Shown one piece after another: positions 26,843 to 34,496 of a stretch of DNA of 64,000 bases; the stretch's first letter is position 1; each line of letters begins with the position of its first letter. This DNA is from Helicobacter marmotae. GTDB taxonomy: Bacteria; Campylobacterota; Campylobacteria; Campylobacterales; Helicobacteraceae. The notes beneath the pieces were generated by a model that was given only the letters and a program-made list of their open reading frames with translations, had not been told where the DNA came from and did no database searches. A program made the translations under genes and the position numbers. The stretch lies in contig NZ_NXLR01000001.1 in NCBI RefSeq assembly GCF_003364255.1, positions 62,001 to 126,000 of the forward strand. Direction: 5' to 3'.

Positions 26843-27985
26843 ATGGTGATTGATAGACGGATTTTATCACATTTTGATTATATTTTGGTTTTACTTGTAC
26901 TCCCTTTAGTGGGGCTTTCACTTTTTCTTGTTTATGAGCTTGATCCCGTGCTCTTTTCTAAACAAGTCAAATACATGGCTTTAGGTTGCGGGCTTATGGT
27001 TTTTTTATTTTTTGTTCCTTTTAGGAATTTGCGCGGTGTGATTATAGGGATTTATATGGCGTGCTTAGTGCTGCTAATTTTAGTGCATTTTATCGGCACG
27101 CAGAAGTTAGGGGCACAACGTTGGGTTGATATACCCTTTACCCATTTTTCTATCCAGCCCAGTGAGATTATGAAAATCGCCCTTATGCTGCTTCTTGCCT
27201 CATATATCACATTGAATCCACCGCCCAAAGGCGGCTATGGGATTAAAGAATTTTGCATTATTAGCTCTTTTATTCTTGTGCCTTTTTTGATTATTCTTAA
27301 AGAACCTGATTTAGGCACGGCGATGATTATTCTACTCACCGGATTTGGCACACTTTTTCTCGTTGGAGTGAATAAGAAAATTTGGATCACCTTAGGGCTG
27401 CTTATAGCATTTCTCGCTCCTGTGGCTTATGTGGTAGATCCTTTGAAAGATTATCAAAAAAGACGTATTATGGACTTTGTCTCAGATAAATCTCCCTATC
27501 AGGTGAATCAAGCCCTTATAGCCATTGGCGCAAGTGGAGCATTTGGTAAGTCTAAAGAGGAATCCACCCAATCTCAATTAAAGTTTCTACCCTATGCAAA
27601 TACGGATTTTATTTTTGCATATTTTATGGAACGTTTTGGTATGTTTGGCGCGATTGGGCTTTTAATACTTTTCTTTTTGATTATTGTGCATATTTTAAGC
27701 CTGGGCTTTGCCTATGGGCAGGATTATTTCTTGCAGGTAATAACGAGCTATATTGCTATTTTGATTTTTCTTTATGTGGGGATTAATGTTTGCATGGTGA
27801 TAGGTCTTGCTCCAGTGGTTGGAGTACCATTGCCGCTTATGAGTTATGGCGGGACAAGCTTTGTTACCTTTCTCACGCTTTTTACAATCCTTGAAAACGT
27901 TCTTGCCTTTAGATTCGTTTTTGAGTATAATGCCGGCACTAAGCCCGGACCTTTAGCTCAGCTGGTCAGAGCACTCGGCTCATAA
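26843..27985 (+). CDS. rodA: Rod-shape peptidoglycan polymerase RodA (SEDS family); stop lies inside the tRNA
   Basis: About 380 residues with ten membrane helices and SEDS signatures: GAQRWVDIPFTHFSIQPSEIMKIALML, KEPDLGTAMIILLTGFG, YQVNQALIAIGASGAFGKS, and VVGVPLPLMSYGGTSFVTFLTL. Lipid II glycan polymerase for side-wall elongation. Start at ATG 26843 (MVIDRRIL) is preferred; the ATG three codons upstream has no ribosome site. The last 13 codons (GPLAQLVRALGS and stop) are the 5' part of the following tRNA gene, and the TAA stop is formed in its anticodon loop. Confidence 0.93.
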   Translation: MVIDRRILSHFDYILVLLVLPLVGLSLFLVYELDPVLFSKQVKYMALGCGLMVFLFFVPFRNLRGVIIGIYMACLVLLILVHFIGTQKLGAQRWVDIPFTHFSIQPSEIMKIALMLLLASYITLNPPPKGGYGIKEFCIISSFILVPFLIILKEPDLGTAMIILLTGFGTLFLVGVNKKIWITLGLLIAFLAPVAYVVDPLKDYQKRRIMDFVSDKSPYQVNQALIAIGASGAFGKSKEESTQSQLKFLPYANTDFIFAYFMERFGMFGAIGLLILFFLIIVHILSLGFAYGQDYFLQVITSYIAILIFLYVGINVCMVIGLAPVVGVPLPLMSYGGTSFVTFLTLFTILENVLAFRFVFEYNAGTKPGPLAQLVRALGS

Positions 27986-28023
27986 CCGATTGGTCGCAGG
28001 TTCGAATCCTGCAAGGTCCACCA
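27947..28023 (+). tRNA. tRNA with CAU anticodon, probably tRNA-Ile2 (lysidine type)
   Basis: 77 bases with encoded CCA. Acceptor GGACCTT pairs with AAGGTCC; D-arm AGCTCAGCTGGTCAGAGC; anticodon loop CTCATAA (CAU); T-arm GCAGG-TTCGAAT-CCTGC. CAU may mean elongator Met or Ile2. The GGACCTTTAGCTCAG opening and TTGGTCGCAGG variable/T region resemble known Ile2 tRNAs more than Met, so tRNA-Ile2 is favoured but not proven. Its first 39 bases are also the 3' coding end of rodA. Confidence 0.93.
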
Positions 28024-28188
28024 GCTTTACATTAATATTTTGAGATGAGTTATATCTCTCAATTTTATTGTATTTTCACTCAATACATTTGATAGTCTTT
28101 TTAATTAAACCCATTAATTTTATTTTTATTTTGATATTTTATTTAGTTAATTTGGGCGCTTTTAAGCCCTTGTGTGTTTAATTTATGC

Positions 28189-28194
28189 TATAAT
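28189..28194 (+). promoter_or_regulatory. -10 box of the ppiD-ftsA-ftsZ promoter
   Basis: TATGCTATAATGAC, an extended -10, 45 bases before the ppiD-like ATG, in a 215-bp AT-rich gap. A small GGGCGCTTTTAAGCCC hairpin (28154-28169) lies just upstream. Confidence 0.55.
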
Positions 28195-28238
28195 GACATT
28201 CAATTTTAATGACATAGATTATAAAGGTTAAGTTTTCG

Positions 28239-29720
28239 ATGATTACTTGGATGCAAAAACATAAGAAATGGCTCATTATCACTATTTGGGTGAGCGCCAT
28301 CGCATTTATAGGTGCTGGAATGGTAAATTGGGGTTCTTATGGATTTAGCTTAAGTAATGATAAAATCGCACGAGTAGGCGAGATAGATATACGTATACCT
28401 GAATATCAGAGGGCATATAATGCGACTTTGAGAGAATATGGGGCTTTATTCCAAAGTGCCGATATGATTGATGAAGCTCAAGCAAGGCAGCTAGGCATAC
28501 CTCAAATCGCACTTCGAGGGCTTATCCAACAAGCGCAGTTACGCAATTTTGCACATGATTTAGGCTTAATGGTTAGCGATAATGAAGTGGCTCAAGCTAT
28601 TATTGATGCGAAAGTACAAGTAGATGAGCAAGGGAATTTTAGCCCGGAGCTTTATAAAGCCTTTTTAAAGCAAATAGGAATGAGCACAAGTGAGTTTGAA
28701 GAAGATGTACGTAACCAACTCCTTGTGCAAAAGCTTTTGGGATTGGTGAATGTCAATGGCGTACCTAGCTTTGTAACGCCTTTAGAGGAGCATACTTTAG
28801 AGATGGCATATGGAATAAACGATAGACTTATGGTAAAAATTATCCCCATAAGCCAAATTAAAACAAATATTGATGAGCAAGAAATGAGGGCATTTTGGGA
28901 GTTAAATGCAGAGCAGTGGAAAACTCCTATGGAATTTGAGATTGAATATATCTTCGTGCCCTTTAGCGCTCAGCACCCTACACAAGAAGCATTACAAGAG
29001 CATTATGAAAATTTTAAAAGTGATTATCTTGATGAAAATGGTCATTTAATGAGCATAGAGCAAAGTATGTCTAAGCTTACTCACGATGTGCAAAAGCTAG
29101 AAGCAGAAAGGGCTGCAAAAAGAGAATATCGGGATTTAAAAAATGGCAGCAAAAATGGCGAGAAACGCATTATTAAAGAAAATGAAGGGTTTTTTATAAA
29201 ACGTGGTATAGATTTAGTAGTAGCAGATATGAAAGCCGCTCAAGTGGGGCAGGTTTTACAACCTATTGAGACTGATGGGGGCTTTGTAACCTTAAAACTT
29301 CTAGGCAAAAAAGAAAGTATCAACCAAACTTTTGAAGAAGCCAAAGATTCTGTAAAAGTAATGTATAAACATCACAAAGCCAAAGAAGGGCTTACTCTGC
29401 TTGCCAAAGAACAAATGGAAAACTTCGTAGGGACAGACATTGGTTTTGTCAATAGATTCTCTCAAAATGCTATACTTACGCTTAATGAGAATGAAAAATC
29501 CTCTTTTCTCTCTCAAGTTTTTCATTCGCGTAATCCAAGCGGTTATGTGCTTTTTGACGATAAGGTAGTATTGTATCGCGTATTGGAGCAGACATATTTC
29601 ACCCCGGATAAAGGCGATACCTTGGTCAAAAATGCTAAAATGGGAGCAATCCATGATGCCTTAATAGAGTATCTTAATAAAATGTATAAAACTACTATGT
29701 ATATTGATGTGAGCAAGTGA
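28239..29720 (+). CDS. PpiD/SurA-like periplasmic folding protein
   Basis: 493 residues. One N-terminal membrane anchor (WLIITIWVSAIAFIGAGMV, about 12-31) then a SurA-N-type domain: KIARVGEIDIRIPEYQRAYN, ALRGLIQQAQLRNFAHDLGLMVSDNEVAQAI, FSPELYKAFLKQIGMSTSEFEEDVRNQLLVQKLL. A PpiC-type domain is weak or absent. Expected to act as a membrane-anchored chaperone for proteins leaving the Sec translocon. The gene stands upstream of ftsA-ftsZ, as in H. pylori. Its stop overlaps the possible GTG start region of ftsA. Confidence 0.85.
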   Translation: MITWMQKHKKWLIITIWVSAIAFIGAGMVNWGSYGFSLSNDKIARVGEIDIRIPEYQRAYNATLREYGALFQSADMIDEAQARQLGIPQIALRGLIQQAQLRNFAHDLGLMVSDNEVAQAIIDAKVQVDEQGNFSPELYKAFLKQIGMSTSEFEEDVRNQLLVQKLLGLVNVNGVPSFVTPLEEHTLEMAYGINDRLMVKIIPISQIKTNIDEQEMRAFWELNAEQWKTPMEFEIEYIFVPFSAQHPTQEALQEHYENFKSDYLDENGHLMSIEQSMSKLTHDVQKLEAERAAKREYRDLKNGSKNGEKRIIKENEGFFIKRGIDLVVADMKAAQVGQVLQPIETDGGFVTLKLLGKKESINQTFEEAKDSVKVMYKHHKAKEGLTLLAKEQMENFVGTDIGFVNRFSQNAILTLNENEKSSFLSQVFHSRNPSGYVLFDDKVVLYRVLEQTYFTPDKGDTLVKNAKMGAIHDALIEYLNKMYKTTMYIDVSK

Positions 29721-29728
29721 GGTTAAAA

Positions 29729-31093
29729 TTGAGTCGAATTATTTTGGGTATTGACATCGGTAGCACGAAAATATGTGCCATTATTGCCGAGATTAAAGAT
29801 GATGGTATTCCACATATTGTTGGCACAGGTATGCAAAAGTCTGAGGGCGTGCGTAAAGGTTCTATTACCAATATTGAACAAGCTTCAATGGCAATACGTC
29901 ATGCTGTAAATGATGCCAAAATGGTTGCCGGAGAGCAAGTTGATAAGGCGATTATCTCACTCTCTGGAGCTTATACAAAGAGTATCCGTGAAAGTGCGGT
30001 TGTGAATGTTTCAAACAATGAGATTGGGCTTAATGAAATTCATCGCGTGATACAAGCAGCCATTCACAATGCGGATATGCCAGAAGGTTATGTGCTTATT
30101 CATGCCCTGCCTTATGAGTTTCGACTCGATGGACAGAGCTATGCAGAAGACCCTATGGGTATGAGTGCTTCGCGTTTAGAAGCTTTTGTACATATTGTAA
30201 TAGCCAAAAAGACTTCCCTTGAAAATCTCAAACGTGCCGTACGTGAGGCTGGATTAGAGATTGAAAATATCATTCTTAGTGCCTATGCTTCTTCAATTGC
30301 AGTCTTAAGCGATGAAGAAAAAGAGCTCGGTGTGGCATGCTTAGATATGGGTGGGCAAACTTGTGATTTGATGATTTATAGCGGGCATTCTATGCGTTAT
30401 TGTGATTTCTTAAGTGTGGGTTCTAATAATATCACCATGGATTTAGCCATGGCACTTAATACTCACCCAAGCGTAGCAGAAGAGATTAAAACACAATACG
30501 GATCGCTTATTTTGAGCGAGGCAGATAAGCAAAAATCTCTACAAATTACGCTTATGACAGGCAACAATAAAGAAACACAACCCGTTTTATTAGAAAATAT
30601 CCATGCAGTGCTCTCTGCACGCGTTGAAGAAACGCTAAAACTCCTCGCAAAAAGTATTGAAAAAAGCGATTTAAAAGATAAAATTGGTGCGGGTATCACG
30701 CTTACAGGCGGTATGGCTAATCTTGATGGATTGCAGGAGTATGCTTCAAATATATTTCTTAAACCAGTGAGAATCTCCAAGCCCGCTCATGTCGATGGGC
30801 TTTTTGACCGCCTAAAGGGCACAGATGGGGCTACAGCAGTGGGGTTAATATTGCATGGTGCGGGGCAACATACAAATTATGAGCTAAATTATGATAAAAA
30901 GATTCTCTATAAAAAAAGTACGATAGCCACAGATGAGGGCATACATAATATTAGCTTGGATAATGCCAAAGAGCATACATTGGGTTTAAAAATTACGCAA
31001 ATTGATGATTTGTCAGAAATTAGGACTTCCAAAGAGGATAAACATAATAATCTTTTTGTAAGATTCTATAAATGGGTGAGTCAATTATTTTAG
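29729..31093 (+). CDS. ftsA: Cell-division protein FtsA
   Basis: About 454 residues. Actin-like ATPase that ties FtsZ to the membrane. Phosphate-1 motif IILGIDIGSTKICAIIAEI, SHS2-like 1C region, connect/phosphate-2 VACLDMGGQTCDLMIYSG, adenosine motif GITLTGGMANLDGL, and a C-terminal amphipathic tail NLFVRFYKWVSQLF for membrane binding. TTG at 29729 is preferred as start because GAGG lies six bases upstream; a GTG at 29717 overlapping the ppiD stop is the alternative. ftsZ follows 9 bases later. Confidence 0.94.
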   Translation: MSRIILGIDIGSTKICAIIAEIKDDGIPHIVGTGMQKSEGVRKGSITNIEQASMAIRHAVNDAKMVAGEQVDKAIISLSGAYTKSIRESAVVNVSNNEIGLNEIHRVIQAAIHNADMPEGYVLIHALPYEFRLDGQSYAEDPMGMSASRLEAFVHIVIAKKTSLENLKRAVREAGLEIENIILSAYASSIAVLSDEEKELGVACLDMGGQTCDLMIYSGHSMRYCDFLSVGSNNITMDLAMALNTHPSVAEEIKTQYGSLILSEADKQKSLQITLMTGNNKETQPVLLENIHAVLSARVEETLKLLAKSIEKSDLKDKIGAGITLTGGMANLDGLQEYASNIFLKPVRISKPAHVDGLFDRLKGTDGATAVGLILHGAGQHTNYELNYDKKILYKKSTIATDEGIHNISLDNAKEHTLGLKITQIDDLSEIRTSKEDKHNNLFVRFYKWVSQLF

Positions 31094-31102
31094 GAGAAAA
31101 AT

Positions 31103-32257
31103 ATGGAAAATGTCATAGATATTCAAGAAGTTCAGCCAAGTGTCAGAGGAGTGGTGATTACGGTTATTGGCGTAGGTGGTGGTGGCTCACATATGATAAG
31201 TCATCTAGCAGGGACAACCCCACATAAATCAGTGCGACTTGTTGCGGCAAATACAGATATGCAGGATTTACAAGCAGCAAAGGCTGAAACTCGAATGATT
31301 CTTGGAGCGAAGCTCACAGGGGGATTTGGCGCAGGTATGAGACCTGAAGTAGGGGAAGAAGCTGCACTAGAGACATATGAAGAGATTAAAAAGGCTTTGA
31401 GCGGTTCAAATGTGGTGTTTGTTTCTGCTGGACTTGGGGGCGGTACAGGCACGGGAGCTGCACCAGTGGTTGCCAAAGCCGCTAGAGAGATAGGCGCCCT
31501 TACCATTGCTGTGGTAACAAAGCCATTTAAATCAGAGGGCAAGAAACGTGCGAAACTTGCAGAAGATGGCTTGCAAAAACTCAAAGCAGAGAGTGATTGC
31601 ATTGTAGTAATTCCCAATGAGAGATTGCTCTCTATCATTCCTCCAACAAAAGGGCATAGAGAATCGCTAGAAATCGTTGATGAAGTGCTTGCTAGAGCGG
31701 TAAATGGTATGTCTAATATGATATTAAAACATAGCCGCGGTATGAATGTGGATCTTGCTGATGTGAAAACGGTTATGAGCTATAAAGGCTTAGCTCTTAT
31801 GGGTATTGGCGAGGAAACAGGTGAGTATGCCGCAGTTAGGGCTATGCAGTTAGCTATAGAATCTCCCTTACTTGATAACATCTCCATTCAAGGCGCAAAG
31901 GGCGTGATTGTATATTATGAGGCTCACCCAAATTACCCTATGCCTCTGCTTGCTGAAGCACTAAAAACGATAGAAGAGCTCGCAGAAGAAGGCGCAGATA
32001 TTATTCAAGGCATAGATGAAAACCCTGAACTCCCGCAAGATTATATACGCGTCACAGTCATTGCTACAGGATTTGAAAAGGAGCTTGTAGCACCTCAAAA
32101 TGAGGAAAATAAGCTCACTCCAGCAACATCACAAAATGAAGCTATGCAAAATTTCAATACACAATTCCGCGTTGTTTCTTCAAGTTTCAAAGAAGAGCAT
32201 GGCTTATTTGATAATGAGCTTGATGTGCCTGCATATCTACGTGCTGCAAGAGACTAA
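31103..32257 (+). CDS. ftsZ: Cell-division GTPase FtsZ
   Basis: 384 residues. Tubulin-like GTPase forming the Z ring. VTVIGVGGGGSHMISHL at the N-terminus, the tubulin signature GLGGGTGTGAAPVVAK (about 111-126), KRAKLAEDGLQKLKAESDCIVVIPNERLL and the T7 loop MNVDLADVKTVMSYKGLALMG. The C-terminal VPAYLRAARD is the short peptide that binds FtsA. AGGAGAAAAAT before the ATG. Confidence 0.97.
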   Translation: MENVIDIQEVQPSVRGVVITVIGVGGGGSHMISHLAGTTPHKSVRLVAANTDMQDLQAAKAETRMILGAKLTGGFGAGMRPEVGEEAALETYEEIKKALSGSNVVFVSAGLGGGTGTGAAPVVAKAAREIGALTIAVVTKPFKSEGKKRAKLAEDGLQKLKAESDCIVVIPNERLLSIIPPTKGHRESLEIVDEVLARAVNGMSNMILKHSRGMNVDLADVKTVMSYKGLALMGIGEETGEYAAVRAMQLAIESPLLDNISIQGAKGVIVYYEAHPNYPMPLLAEALKTIEELAEEGADIIQGIDENPELPQDYIRVTVIATGFEKELVAPQNEENKLTPATSQNEAMQNFNTQFRVVSSSFKEEHGLFDNELDVPAYLRAARD

Positions 32258-32328
32258 AAGAGCTTGAGATTTATTATAAAATTTAGGCTTTGATTTCCAA
32301 AGATACATTAGGGGATATGGACGGGGTA

Positions 32329-32405
32329 TGGCGTGCTCGGAGGGATTCAAACCCCCGACCTACAGGACCGCAACCTGTTGCTCTATTCAGCTGAGCTACG
32401 AGCAC
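32329..32405 (-). tRNA. tRNA-Arg (anticodon GCG)
   Basis: 77 bases with CCA. Acceptor GTGCTCG/CGAGCAC, D-arm GCTC-AGCTGAATA-GAGC, anticodon arm ACAGG-TTGCGGT-CCTGT (GCG, reads CGC/CGU), T-arm GGGGG-TTTGAAT-CCCTC. Unusual: position 19 is A and 56 is T, so the standard G19-C56 tertiary pair would be A19-U56. Confidence 0.95.
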
Positions 32406-32560
32406 AAATAAAGACAGCATTCTAGCCAAAAATCCTTAAAACTCACTTTATACCCACCGCTCAAACAAGTTAGAGATTTTACCTCCCTTTTATGGAGCCT
32501 TGAGAGTAAAGATATAACAAAGTAAAATTGCAATGTATAAACTCACTCCAAAGGACAAAT

Positions 32561-33181
32561 ATGCAAAATATCATCTTTGATATGGATGGCACACTGATTG
32601 ATAGTGAAAATGCGATATGTAGAGCTATTAATGAAATCCGCAAAGATAAGCAACTCCCTCCATTAGAAAACGACTATATTAAATACGTTTTGCACACGCC
32701 CACCCTTTCCTGCCCTAAGATTTTTTATGAACTTGATAGTTTTGCCCACCCTAGCTATAAGGTTGGGTTTGAGCCATATTTTCATAAAGCCTATAGAGAA
32801 GATTCTAAACTTTTTGATGATGTGATATGGCTTTTAGATGAATGCAAAAGCCGAAATTACTTCCTAGCCATTGCCTCTAATGCACCAGATGATGAATTGC
32901 TCCCCATTCTCTCTGCCCACAAAATCGCTCACTTTTTTGACTTTATCATAGGCTCAGCTCCCAATATACAATCTAAGCCAAGCCCGATGATGATAGATAT
33001 TATTTTGCAAAAAGCCCCTTATGCTAAAAGTATTTTTGTAGGCAATGGAGCTAAAGATGAGGGCGCTGCTAAAAATGCTAAGATTCCCTATTTGCACGCT
33101 AAATGGGGGCAAACCCCTTCAAAGCCAAATGAATTTAATAACGCAAAAAGCCTCCTTCAACTCATTGAATCTCAAGCTTAA
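32561..33181 (+). CDS. HAD-superfamily hydrolase (phosphoglycolate-phosphatase-like)
   Basis: 206 residues. HAD motif I FDMDGTLIDSE (nucleophile Asp and acid/base Asp), a helical cap, motif II Ser in AIASNAPDDELL, motif III Lys in SKPSPMM, and motif IV IFVGNGAKDEGAAKNAKIPYL (with NG-KDE instead of the usual GDxxxD). Likely a small-molecule phosphatase in the cytoplasm; the substrate cannot be told. ATG 32561 has AAGGACAAAT upstream; an 11-codon extension is not needed. Confidence 0.85.
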   Translation: MQNIIFDMDGTLIDSENAICRAINEIRKDKQLPPLENDYIKYVLHTPTLSCPKIFYELDSFAHPSYKVGFEPYFHKAYREDSKLFDDVIWLLDECKSRNYFLAIASNAPDDELLPILSAHKIAHFFDFIIGSAPNIQSKPSPMMIDIILQKAPYAKSIFVGNGAKDEGAAKNAKIPYLHAKWGQTPSKPNEFNNAKSLLQLIESQA

Positions 33182-33494
33182 AAGTTTGTTGCTTGAATGC
33201 AATAAACCGCCTATTTTGTTACACCTAAAGCTTTTAGGAAATTTGCCACTTTGTCATCACCAACCCCTGCTAGGGAGTGAAGAATCTCTAAGGGAATCAC
33301 TAGAAAGGCAGTTACTTTGTCATTCTGAGGGCGGGCGTAGCCCAACCGAAGAATCTCTAAAGGAATCACTAGTCGCCCGCGTGAATTTTTCGGGTCGATT
33401 CTCTCCCTCTAGACATGACAAAAATGGAGAATCATCAGTGATTCAAAGAGAGATTCTTCGCCCCCCACTTTATGCTCCATAAGACTTAATAACT
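33182..33494. repeat. Intergenic repeats (CATTCTGAG-type elements)
   Basis: 313 bp, no gene. About 33250-33470 carries element halves: TTTGTCATCACC...GAAGAATCTCT, TTTGTCATTCTGAGGGCG...GAAGAATCTCT, the centre GGAATCACTAGTCGCC, and GAGATTCTTCG near 33450. Open frames through it (peptides like CHSEGGRSPTEESL) are by-products of the repeat. An 18-base sequence TTATGGAGCCTTGAGAGT upstream at 32490-32507 recurs at 51440-51457. Confidence 0.75.
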
Positions 33495-34496
33495 TCACTT
33501 CACTAGCCCTGCCTCTTTTTTGGGATTAAATATCCCCCTAGCCTGCTCGAAGCTAAGAGAAATATCAAAATATTGCTTATAAAAATTTTGAGCAAAGTTA
33601 ATAAGATTTATATCCTTTGAACTTTTTGGGTGATTATGCGTATAGAGCCAAGTAAGCAAAATGGGCAAATCAAGGCTAGGAGCAAATGGGCGGTAGCTCC
33701 CTAGCGGGAATTTATACACCCTTTTATCTTGCACAGCCTTCACTACCCCCCAGAGTGGAGAGTTCAAAATATCTTCGGGCATAAGCGTGTTAAAATTATT
33801 GATATAAATAATATCGGGATTAAGCCTATAGATTTCCTCCAAGCTCACTTTAGCGATACTCTTACTCTCTATCACATTCTCTGCCCCGCTTTTTTCTAAA
33901 AGATAATCCGCAAAAATCCCTCCACACATAAAAGACTTTTCACTTTCAGCAAAATGTATAATCATCGCTCGTGGCTTACTTTCCTGCGTGGCTACTTCTT
34001 TGGCTATATCCTCTTCCACACTTTTAGTAAATCTCAAAAATGCCCTTGCCCTAGATTCTTTACCTAAAATCGGGGCTATCACCTCAAGCCAGCCTTGAAG
34101 CGTCTCATAAGAATTATAATCCCATGTATTCACACTCATTTCTATCGTGGGGATATGCGTTTTTTTCATTTGCTGGCAGAGCTTGAGGTTAGCACTATGG
34201 CAGATAAATAAATCCGGCTTTAGCTTTAAAAGCTCTTCAATATTTTCATTTTCACCAGATGCTAATGCAGCAATTTCAGGGAAAAGCTCATACATAAAGC
34301 TCGCTTTGAGTGCATTTTTACTTGCTTTAGGGATATATGTAAGAGAGCTTGTACCCCCCTCTAAAAGCATAATTAAAGATGGCAGGGGCCACATACCCCC
34401 AGCAATCACTATATTTTTAGGCTTTTGGTGTTCATTTGCTACTATTTGCCCTCCTAGCACAATGCAGATGAAAATAAAAATTTTAACACCCCTCAT
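33495..34496 (-). CDS. Periplasmic substrate-binding protein of the second TonB/FecCD system
   Basis: 333 residues with signal peptide 1-20 (MRGVKIFIFICIVLGGQIVA). FhuD/BtuF-type pattern: IEELLKLKPDLFICHSANLKLCQQMKKTHIPTIEM, AFLRFTKSVEEDIA, KSIAKVSLEEIYRLNPDIIYINNFNTL, DKRVYKFPLGSYRPFAPSLDLPILLTWL. Periplasmic collector for the FecCD permease encoded on the other strand at 38284-39291. It overlaps the preceding two-domain gene by four bases, so it is translated with it. Substrate unknown. Confidence 0.88.
   Translation of the reverse strand: MRGVKIFIFICIVLGGQIVANEHQKPKNIVIAGGMWPLPSLIMLLEGGTSSLTYIPKASKNALKASFMYELFPEIAALASGENENIEELLKLKPDLFICHSANLKLCQQMKKTHIPTIEMSVNTWDYNSYETLQGWLEVIAPILGKESRARAFLRFTKSVEEDIAKEVATQESKPRAMIIHFAESEKSFMCGGIFADYLLEKSGAENVIESKSIAKVSLEEIYRLNPDIIYINNFNTLMPEDILNSPLWGVVKAVQDKRVYKFPLGSYRPFAPSLDLPILLTWLYTHNHPKSSKDINLINFAQNFYKQYFDISLSFEQARGIFNPKKEAGLVK

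Noticed and set aside
27947-28023. Calling the CAU tRNA an elongator tRNA-Met
   Set aside because: Possible, but acceptor stem, D-arm start and T-region look more like tRNA-Ile2; kept as the favoured but unproven call.
33045-33482. 145-codon frame overlapping the HAD gene end
   Set aside because: First half is an alternative frame of the HAD gene, second half is repeat sequence.
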